DNA from: Alphaproteobacteria bacterium
GTDB lineage: Bacteria > Pseudomonadota > Alphaproteobacteria > Micropepsales > Micropepsaceae
DNA length: 5,699 bases
NCBI GenBank assembly: GCA_947373775.1
Contig: CANBZE010000147.1
Coordinates: 1 to 5,699 of the forward strand
Direction: 5' to 3'
Under the pieces are notes generated by a model, which was not told where the DNA came from, did not search any database, and worked only from the letters and a program-made list of their open reading frames with translations. This document shows, piece after piece, positions 1 to 4,851 of the stretch (positions are counted from its first letter, which is position 1; every line of letters begins with the position of its first letter). Made by a program: the position numbers and the translations under genes.

Positions 1-182
1 ATTTTGCCGGCAACCTGGCGGGCATCCTGATCACCACCTTTACCGGCGTGATGCTGGTGCTGACCAAGGGCTCGTTCCTGATCCCGTTGGCGGTGGCGGG
101 CGGGCTGTGCGTGGTGGGCGCGCTGTCCTATCTGTTCATCGTGGGGAAGGTGGAGCCGCTGCCTTTGCTGCCGGCCCGCTGA
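1..182 (+). CDS. MFS transporter, C-terminal end (partial, ACS-family-like)
   Basis: This is the last 59 complete codons of an inner-membrane transporter, cut by the left edge, with the reading frame starting at base 3 and a TGA stop at 180-182. The fragment contains two hydrophobic stretches, about fragment residues 5-21 and 25-48, separated by a short TKGS turn, followed by a short polar tail with VGKVEPLP. This matches helices 11 and 12 of major facilitator carriers. The FAGNLAGI start and the GKVEPLP end resemble the anion:cation symporter (hexuronate, galactonate, glucarate) branch, but with only the C-terminus visible the substrate is an inference. Its last 47 bp overlap the 3' end of the convergent isomerase gene. 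No separate terminator is visible; any terminator would lie inside that gene. Sure of an MFS-type membrane protein, less sure of the subfamily. Confidence 0.8.
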   Translation, partial: FAGNLAGILITTFTGVMLVLTKGSFLIPLAVAGGLCVVGALSYLFIVGKVEPLPLLPAR

Positions 183-933
183 AGGCTTTCATCCAGCCAA
201 GGCCTTCGACGGTCGTGGTGGCGGGCTTGTACTCGCAGCCGATATAGCCGCGATAGCCCATGGCATCGATGACCCGCAGCACCTTGGCGTCATCCAGTTC
301 GCCGGTGGTGGGTTCATTGCGCCCAGGCACCGAGGCGATCTGCATGTGGTCGATCATGGGCATCAACTGCTCGAGCCCGCGCATCACATCGCCATGCAGG
401 ATCTGGCGGTGATAGATGTCGAACTGGAAGCGAAGATTGGGCAGCTTCAGTTCGGTGATGATCTGCTCGGCCAGATGGAAATCGTTCATCAGATAGCCGG
501 GAATATCACGATTGTTGATCGGCTCCAGCAGCACGGTGAGATCGTGCAGCTTTTCACAAGTGTATTTGATGGAGTCTTTATAGGTCGCCAGCGCTTCGGG
601 GCCCGAGGCGATCGACGCCATCAGGTGCACCCGCGTAGCACCCGCCGTATCGGCATAAATGCGCGCCTGATCCACCGCCTTGCGAAAATCCGCCTTGCGA
701 TCCGGCAGGGCGGACAGTCCCCGTTCGCCGCCGGCGACATCGCCCGGCGCCACGTTCAGCAGCACGGCCTTCAGCTTGTGCTTTGACAGCCGCGCCGCGA
801 TGTCGTCGGCGCCATAGTCATAGGGAAACAGATACTCCACCGCGGTGAAACCTGCATCGGCGGCGGCGGCGAAGCGGTCCAGGAATGCATGTTCCTGGAA
901 CAGCCATGTCAGGTTGGCGCAGAAATTCGGCAT
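136..933 (-). CDS. hyi: Hydroxypyruvate isomerase family protein (Hyi/OtnI-like)
   Basis: A 265-residue cytoplasmic TIM-barrel sugar isomerase of the AP-endonuclease-2-like fold. Hyi interconverts hydroxypyruvate and tartronate semialdehyde in glyoxylate and sugar-acid metabolism; the related OtnI acts on 2-oxo-tetronates and cannot be excluded. Visible signatures are the N-terminus MPNFCANLTWLFQE, the AGFTAVEYLFPYD strand, GERGLSALP (69-77), LLEPINNRDIPGY (135-147) with E137, QFDIYH (170-175) with D172 and H175, HMQIASVPGRNEP (196-208), and GYIGCEYKP (229-237) with E234. E137 and E234 match the paired catalytic and metal-binding glutamates of the family, with D172 and Q198 as further ligand positions. 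A strong GAGGAGG ribosome site lies just 5' of the ATG (936-942). The gene follows the TonB receptor by 23 bp and is probably co-transcribed. The family usually ends near GLGW; here about 17 extra Ala/Pro-rich residues (249-265) run into the convergent transporter gene. Confidence 0.88.
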   Translation of the reverse strand: MPNFCANLTWLFQEHAFLDRFAAAADAGFTAVEYLFPYDYGADDIAARLSKHKLKAVLLNVAPGDVAGGERGLSALPDRKADFRKAVDQARIYADTAGATRVHLMASIASGPEALATYKDSIKYTCEKLHDLTVLLEPINNRDIPGYLMNDFHLAEQIITELKLPNLRFQFDIYHRQILHGDVMRGLEQLMPMIDHMQIASVPGRNEPTTGELDDAKVLRVIDAMGYRGYIGCEYKPATTTVEGLGWMKAFSGPAAKAAAPPSPR

Positions 934-956
934 CGCCTCCTCATAGCCGATGCCGC

Positions 957-2969
957 TCAGAAAGTCTTTCGCAATTGGACATACAGCCGGGGCCGGGTAC
1001 GGATGGCCACGTCCTGGATAGACGCCAGGGTACCCAGATTGCGCGGGCCCGCATAATTGATCTGCTCATTCCCGAAGCGATAGGGGATGATGTTGTCGAC
1101 CTCGAACTTCAGGCTGAGATCGGGCGCGGGGTGCCAGGTCCAGGTCGCATAGTCGTAGGGATTGTGGATGGCAATCAGGTTGATCTGGGAAATGCGCCAG
1201 TTGGTATTGCTGAAGGATGGCCCGATGCCGAACGTCCAGGTCGAATTCCAGCTGTCGATGTCCTGGTCGATCTCGATGAACAGGCGCCGGTCACGCTGGC
1301 CGGAGATGCGGCGGGTCATGCCGGTGACCGGATCGGCCAGGCTGCTGTTCTCCCAATAGAAGGTGGGCTTGAGCAGGCCATTGTGCAGGCCCAGGAAATC
1401 CAGCGGCACCGTGCCGCTGAGGGTGATGCGGTCGCTGACGGCGTGGGGCACGTTGCCCGGCGTATCCAGCCCCCCGCCCACCGGGATGTAATCCTGAAGA
1501 TCGGTGATGTCCTCGTGCAGCAGGGTCAGGACCAGCGCGCCCTTGCCCCAGAAATGACGCTCGGCGCTGGCTTCGACCTGCCAGCGCTGGTCGGGGCGCA
1601 GATCGGCATTGCCGGCCGCCACGCCGAAGCTGGACAGGCCTGAACTGGCGACGAAATTGTTGAAGTTCAGTTGCCCCAGCTTCTTTTCCACCCGCAGCCG
1701 CAGCTGGGTGTCTTCGTCCGGCGCCCAGGCCAGCAGGGCGCGGGGCTTCACATAGAAGAAGTCGCGCGTCTTGACGGTGTCGCCGGTCTCGCCGATCCGG
1801 GAATATTCAAACCGCACGCCGGCTTCCAGCGACCATTGCGGGGCGAATTTCCAGGTGGCCTGGCCAAAGCCTTCGGCGCGTTTCTCATTCACCGAGACAT
1901 TGGCGTTGGGGATTTTGACGGCCGCGCCATTGGACAGGAAGCTGGAGCGCCCATTGAGATAGTTATAGGCGCCTTCGCCGCCCACCTGCAGGTTCAGGTC
2001 CGGCGTTGCGGCATAGCGCAGGGTGACGCGGCCGATGCTTTCGCCGGTCGAACTGTCGTTGCGGAAAATCGCGTTGCCGCTGGTCTGCGCGCTGGTGTTG
2101 CTGTCGGCTTCCTTGCCCAGCCGCTGCAGCACCAGGCTTTCCAGGTTGAAATCGCCCATGGTCTTTTGCCAATGGCTGCCGAATTCGCCGTTGCGCTTGC
2201 GGATGGTGGTGTCGAAGCGCGATCCGCCATTGCCGGAATAGGCGATGCCATAGGAGATATCGTTGGTCTGCACAGTGAGGTTGTTGTTCCACTCCCCGCC
2301 CAGGAAGGGGGCGATCAATCCGGCATGGGCCGCCCAGCCCAGCTGCATGATGCCGTAGCTCTTCGCCACATCGATCTGCGGCGTGCCGGCCACCCCGCCC
2401 GCGAAGGGTGTCAGGATGCGCCGGCCGTAGCCGGGGGAATCGTCCCAATTGTTGGCGGTACGCGCCAGGCTGGCTTCATAGCGCCAGGTCCCGCTCTGGC
2501 CGTGATATTCGATGCCGCCGGCGGGCACCCATTCGCCGTCTTCGACGAAGGTGTTGCTGGCGGTGAGGATGGTCTGCGCGCCGGCATCGGCCTTCAGCAC
2601 GATATTGGCGACCACGCTCTGGCCCTGCATGTCGATGCCCGGCGCGCCGCCGCGAATGACCTCGATGCGCTCCACGCTGGCGGCGGGAATGCGCGACAGG
2701 ATGGTGTTCACGTCATCGGTCTTGGCGGTGGGGCGGGCGCCGCCGACCAGGATATTGCCGGCGGTGCCGGCAAAGCCGCGCACCGACACGCCGGTGTCCA
2801 ATGTGAAGCCGGGCAGGCGCGAAACCATGTCGTTGGCGGTGTTGGGCCGGGAATCGGCGAAGAAGCTGGCGGGGTAGCTGGTCAGGCCCTGGTCCTCGGC
2901 CGCGAGGGCCGGATTCAGCCCTGTCAAAAGCAAAAATCCGCAGAAACCAAGGATTTTCAGGGCCGGCAT
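957..2969 (-). CDS. TonB-dependent outer-membrane receptor
   Basis: A 670-residue outer-membrane receptor that imports a substrate using energy from TonB-ExbBD. The start is placed at the ATG at 2969, not the in-frame ATG at 2984, because AAGGA lies six bases upstream of it and it gives a clean signal peptide (MPALKILGFCGFLLLTGLNPALA, cut near residue 23). The plug domain covers about residues 28-130: RPNTANDMVSRLPGF, SVRGFAGTAGNILVGGARP (62-80), then IPAASVERIEVIRGG (94-108) and GIDMQGQSVVANIVL. The remaining roughly 540 residues show the alternating aromatic/polar strands of a 22-stranded barrel, ending in RPRLYVQLRKTF with the terminal Phe needed for outer-membrane assembly. There is no N-terminal STN signalling domain and no clear classical TonB box. 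It is short for the family but complete. The downstream isomerase and the nearby MFS carrier hint at a sugar acid or oligosaccharide ligand; this is inference. Confidence 0.93.
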   Translation of the reverse strand: MPALKILGFCGFLLLTGLNPALAAEDQGLTSYPASFFADSRPNTANDMVSRLPGFTLDTGVSVRGFAGTAGNILVGGARPTAKTDDVNTILSRIPAASVERIEVIRGGAPGIDMQGQSVVANIVLKADAGAQTILTASNTFVEDGEWVPAGGIEYHGQSGTWRYEASLARTANNWDDSPGYGRRILTPFAGGVAGTPQIDVAKSYGIMQLGWAAHAGLIAPFLGGEWNNNLTVQTNDISYGIAYSGNGGSRFDTTIRKRNGEFGSHWQKTMGDFNLESLVLQRLGKEADSNTSAQTSGNAIFRNDSSTGESIGRVTLRYAATPDLNLQVGGEGAYNYLNGRSSFLSNGAAVKIPNANVSVNEKRAEGFGQATWKFAPQWSLEAGVRFEYSRIGETGDTVKTRDFFYVKPRALLAWAPDEDTQLRLRVEKKLGQLNFNNFVASSGLSSFGVAAGNADLRPDQRWQVEASAERHFWGKGALVLTLLHEDITDLQDYIPVGGGLDTPGNVPHAVSDRITLSGTVPLDFLGLHNGLLKPTFYWENSSLADPVTGMTRRISGQRDRRLFIEIDQDIDSWNSTWTFGIGPSFSNTNWRISQINLIAIHNPYDYATWTWHPAPDLSLKFEVDNIIPYRFGNEQINYAGPRNLGTLASIQDVAIRTRPRLYVQLRKTF

Positions 2970-2975
2970 GGGTGA

Positions 2976-2980
2976 TCCTT
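2976..2980 (-). promoter_or_regulatory. Ribosome binding site deciding the receptor start
   Basis: On the minus strand the sequence reads AAGGA, six bases before the ATG at 2969. The alternative ATG at 2984 has only a weak GGAAC upstream and would put MQGSP ahead of the signal peptide. Confidence 0.65.
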
Positions 2981-3004
2981 GCATTACTTTGTTCCGTGTA
3001 TCGC

Positions 3005-3010
3005 ATTATA
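3005..3010 (-). promoter_or_regulatory. -10 element of the receptor-isomerase promoter
   Basis: The minus strand reads a perfect TATAAT here, predicting a start near 2998 and a leader of about 30 bases to the receptor ATG. No good -35 hexamer lies 16-18 bp upstream (CACCAG at 17 bp), so the promoter may depend on an activator or be intrinsically weak. Called from consensus match only. Confidence 0.55.
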
Positions 3011-3042
3011 CCTTGCATAGCACGGTACTGGTGTCTATAAGG
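3011..3042. promoter_or_regulatory. Imperfect dyad between divergent promoters, candidate operator
   Basis: Outer arms CCTT (3011-3014) and AAGG (3039-3042) are symmetrical about a central GTAC (3025-3028). Inside them are ATAGCAC (3017-3023) and GTGTCTAT (3031-3038), complementary except for one extra base on the right. The dyad starts directly next to the minus-strand -10 and covers the plus-strand -35 and -10, so a dimeric repressor bound here would block both promoters. The PadR protein encoded downstream is the natural candidate, since members of that family often repress their own operon by binding dyads. The binding protein is inferred. Confidence 0.45.
3013..3041 (+). promoter_or_regulatory. 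Promoter of the GIN-PadR-HAAS-GIN operon
   Basis: A -35 of TTGCAT (3013-3018) is separated by 17 bp from a -10 of TATAAG (3036-3041), five of six matches to the sigma-70-type -10. The predicted start is near 3048, leaving a leader of about 20 bases with a GAGG ribosome site at 3057-3060. The -35 matches consensus only at TTG. Confidence 0.5.
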
Positions 3043-3054
3043 ATTTTGCAAAAT
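3043..3054. repeat. Perfect 12-bp palindrome ATTTTGCAAAAT
   Basis: A perfect palindrome sits on the predicted plus-strand transcription start and ends two bases before the ribosome site of GIN-1. Its A+T-rich arms around a central GC stand out from the G+C-rich surroundings. It could be a second operator of the LacI-like central-GC type or a chance feature of the leader. Confidence 0.4.
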
Positions 3055-3068
3055 TCGAGGTGTCCTCC

Positions 3069-3872
3069 ATGACCAGATCATCTTTGACAAAAATCGCCTG
3101 CGTACTTTCCCTGCTCGCCGTGCTTCCCGTCTCGGCGGCGACGTTCTGGGATCGCGCGTCTTACCGCGAACCGGCGGTAACCCAGCCGGGCCGTATCGAG
3201 TGGGCCTGGGACGGCGGCAAGCGGCTTGGCGTGGGCGTGCCGGCCACCGTGCATTACAGCGAGCAGGGCGCTCCCCGCGTCGTCGTCACCGGCTCGGATG
3301 AGATGTTGCGCCGCGTGCGCTTCGGCGACGGCAACATCGTCATGGACAATGACGGCGACTTCTTCCGGAACGACAACCATGAGCGGCTGGACATCACCGT
3401 CACCGGCGTGGCGCTGAACGAATTCAACGTTTCGGGCAGCGGCAAGCTGATCCTGGGCAAGCTCAAACGCGACTGGCTGGGAATCAATGTCAGCGGCAGC
3501 GGCAGCACCGATCTGGAGGCGAGCGTAAGCGGTGATGCGGAACTGAAGGTTTCCGGTTCCGGCCATATTACCTTTGGTGCGCTGGAAGCCAAGAACCTGA
3601 AGGCCCATATTTCCGGCTCCGGCGGCATCGACGGCAAGGGCCATGTCGACAACCTGGACCTGGACATGTCGGGCTCGGGCCGCTTTGCCGACATCGCCGC
3701 ATCCCGCGCCAATGTCACCATGTCCGGCAGCGGCCGCGCCACCATCGCGGCGCGCGACCAGGCGCGTGTGCGCATTTCCGGCTCCGCCACGGTGCGCATG
3801 CCCACCAAGCCGCCGCAGCTGGATGTGAGCGTTTCCGGTTCGGGCCATGTCGTCACCGCCTCGGCCGACTGA
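3069..3872 (+). CDS. GIN/DUF2807 (Toastrack-type) exported beta-helix protein, GIN-1
   Basis: A 267-residue exported protein of the GIN domain family (DUF2807, annotated in Pfam as a putative auto-transporter adhesin head domain). The ATG at 3069 is preferred over the in-frame GTG at 3060, which overlaps the GAGG ribosome site (3057-3060, eight bases upstream of the ATG). Residues 1-24 form a signal peptide (TRSSLTKIACVLSLLAVLPVSAA) with no lipobox, so the product should be released to the periplasm or beyond. Residues 42-94 carry the family entry block (RIEWAWDGG, VVVTG, GDGNIVMDN). Residues 120-260 contain SGSG or near-SGSG turns at about 122, 142, 162, 182, 201, 219, 237 and 256, a period of 18-20 residues expected for stacked beta-helix rungs. 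It is the first gene of the operon. GIN domains recur beside PadR/HAAS and PspC envelope-stress genes; a sensing or surface role is inferred and no enzymatic function is evident. Confidence 0.88.
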   Translation: MTRSSLTKIACVLSLLAVLPVSAATFWDRASYREPAVTQPGRIEWAWDGGKRLGVGVPATVHYSEQGAPRVVVTGSDEMLRRVRFGDGNIVMDNDGDFFRNDNHERLDITVTGVALNEFNVSGSGKLILGKLKRDWLGINVSGSGSTDLEASVSGDAELKVSGSGHITFGALEAKNLKAHISGSGGIDGKGHVDNLDLDMSGSGRFADIAASRANVTMSGSGRATIAARDQARVRISGSATVRMPTKPPQLDVSVSGSGHVVTASAD

Positions 3873-3886
3873 AGGCGAGCTGATTC

Positions 3887-3918
3887 GCGCGGGCCGGGAC
3901 GTTGCGCCCGGCCCGCGC
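3887..3918 (+). terminator. 12-bp perfect G+C stem-loop between GIN-1 and padR
   Basis: The left arm GCGCGGGCCGGG (3887-3898) and right arm CCCGGCCCGCGC (3907-3918) pair perfectly around an 8-base loop. What follows is ACTCTTCATC, which lacks a true T-run, so this is not a textbook intrinsic terminator. It starts 14 bases after the GIN-1 stop and ends ten bases before the padR ATG. It may be a partial terminator, a 3'-end stabiliser for the GIN-1 message, or a brake on padR translation, letting GIN-1 be made in excess of the regulator. The structure is certain, the role is inferred. Confidence 0.55.
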
Positions 3919-3928
3919 ACTCTTCATC

Positions 3929-4288
3929 ATGAGCGCACCCATTCTTACCGGACCGGATTCGTTGCCCGAAAGCATCCAGATTCAGCTCAAGAAGGGCGTA
4001 CTTGAAATGTGCGTCCTCACCTTGCTGGCGCGCGGGGATTCCTATGGCTACGAGATTTTCAGCAAGCTCCTGACGGCGATCGGCATGGGCGAAGGCACCA
4101 TCTACCCCCTGATGCGCCGCATGCAGAATGACGGGCTGGTGGCGACCTATCTGGTGGAATCCACCGGCGGCGCGCCGCGCAAATATTACAAGATCACCGA
4201 ACAGGGCCGCGCCACTCTGGTGGCGCAGCGCGCGGAGTGGAAGGATTTCCGCGGTTCGGTGGACAGCATTCTGGGGGACGATAAATGA
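3929..4288 (+). CDS. PadR-family transcriptional regulator (short, PadR-s1 type)
   Basis: A 119-residue winged-helix regulator. The core reads QLKKGVLEMCVLTLLARGDSYGYEI (19-43, helix 1 and the YGYEI signature), MGEGTIYPLMRRMQNDGLV (53-71, recognition helix) and GAPRKYYKITEQGR (81-94, the wing), followed by a short C-terminal helix for dimer formation. It lacks the long C-terminal domain of larger PadR proteins. The ATG at 3929 is the best start, although no clear Shine-Dalgarno precedes it; the in-frame TTG at 3902 lies in the loop of a strong hairpin and an ATG at 4007 would delete helix 1. The stop shares ATGA with the next gene. PadR with a HAAS membrane partner is a known genomic pairing in which the membrane protein is thought to relay a signal to the regulator. 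The likely target is its own operon and the divergent receptor promoter; ligand unknown. Confidence 0.92.
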   Translation: MSAPILTGPDSLPESIQIQLKKGVLEMCVLTLLARGDSYGYEIFSKLLTAIGMGEGTIYPLMRRMQNDGLVATYLVESTGGAPRKYYKITEQGRATLVAQRAEWKDFRGSVDSILGDDK

Positions 4289-4851
4289 CGCGGGAAAAGT
4301 TTCTCGATGATCTGCGCGCCGGGCTGCGCGGCCTTCCGCAAAGCGAAATGGACGACATCGTGTCGGACTATGCCGCCCATTTCGCCGACGCCATGAATGC
4401 CGGGCGCAGCGAAGTGGAGATTGCCGCCTCGCTGGGCGATCCGGCGCACCTGGCGAACGAATTGGGGGCGGAAGCCAAGCTGCAGCGCTGGGAAATCAGC
4501 CGCAGCCCGCGCAACTTCCTGCGCGCCGGTTCGGCGGTGATCGGGTTGCAGGCCTTCAATCTTTTCATCCTGCTGCCGGTGCTGGCGTTCCTGATTTTCT
4601 GCGCCGGTGTCGCCGCCTATGTCCTTTACCTGGTGGGCGGCGCCGGCCTGCATCTGATGGCGGGGCTGCTCTCCGGTGGCGGCAACGCCGCGATCCCGGC
4701 GTTGATTGGCGGCGGCATGATCTGCGGCGTGGTAGGGGTGGGGGCGCTGCTGGCGTTGCTGCTGGATGCGGCCCTGCGGCAGCTGGCACGCTATGCGCGG
4801 CTCAACTACCGCCTGCTCAAGCCATCCGACGAAGACGAAGAGAGGCTATGA
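4285..4851 (+). CDS. HAAS/DUF1700 integral membrane protein, PadR partner
   Basis: A 188-residue protein with a cytoplasmic N-terminal helical domain and a hydrophobic C-terminal half. Residues 1-65 match the HAAS signalling domain (DUF1700): TREKFLDDLRAGLRGLPQSE, then DIVSDYAAHFADAMNAG and SEVEIAASLGDPAHLANEL. Hydrophobic segments at about 91-117 and 136-162 span the membrane, with a possible third short one at 118-130, and the tail (163-188) is basic then acidic. The start overlaps the padR stop as ATGA, with GGGGGA six bases upstream (4273-4278), so translation is coupled. The family occurs almost always beside a PadR gene; the proposed role is to sense membrane state and control the regulator. 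The protein is membrane-bound and has no catalytic motif. Identification is firm, mechanism is inferred. Confidence 0.9.
   Translation: MTREKFLDDLRAGLRGLPQSEMDDIVSDYAAHFADAMNAGRSEVEIAASLGDPAHLANELGAEAKLQRWEISRSPRNFLRAGSAVIGLQAFNLFILLPVLAFLIFCAGVAAYVLYLVGGAGLHLMAGLLSGGGNAAIPALIGGGMICGVVGVGALLALLLDAALRQLARYARLNYRLLKPSDEDEERL
4842..4845 (+). promoter_or_regulatory. Ribosome binding site deciding the GIN-2 start
   Basis: GAGG (within AAGAGAGG) lies five bases before the ATG at 4851 but only two before the ATG at 4848 in the tandem ATGATG. The second ATG is therefore preferred, giving a TGATG stop/start overlap with the HAAS gene. Confidence 0.5.

Noticed and set aside
181..207. GAAGGC/GCCTTC inverted repeat just after the MFS stop, as a terminator
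   Set aside because: Only six base pairs with a 15-base loop, no T-run, and it lies inside hyi coding sequence.
885..1643. 252-codon open frame on the plus strand
   Set aside because: A shadow of the receptor barrel in high-G+C DNA with no ribosome site and no domain.
1671..2975. 434-codon open frame on the plus strand
   Set aside because: It is antisense to the TonB receptor, whose plug motifs and terminal Phe are clear; the product is low-complexity Gly/Ala/His-rich.
2970..2984. Upstream ATG at 2984 as receptor start
   Set aside because: It has a poor ribosome site and adds five residues before the signal peptide; the ATG at 2969 has AAGGA at proper spacing.
3032..3037. TAGACA on the minus strand as the -35 of the receptor promoter
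   Set aside because: It matches TTGACA at five of six positions but lies 21 bp from the TATAAT, too far for a normal spacer.
3078..3920. Long open frame on the minus strand opposite GIN-1
   Set aside because: Its product is a Gly/Ala/His-rich shadow of the SGSG repeats with no recognisable domain; GIN-1 has a signal peptide and family motifs.
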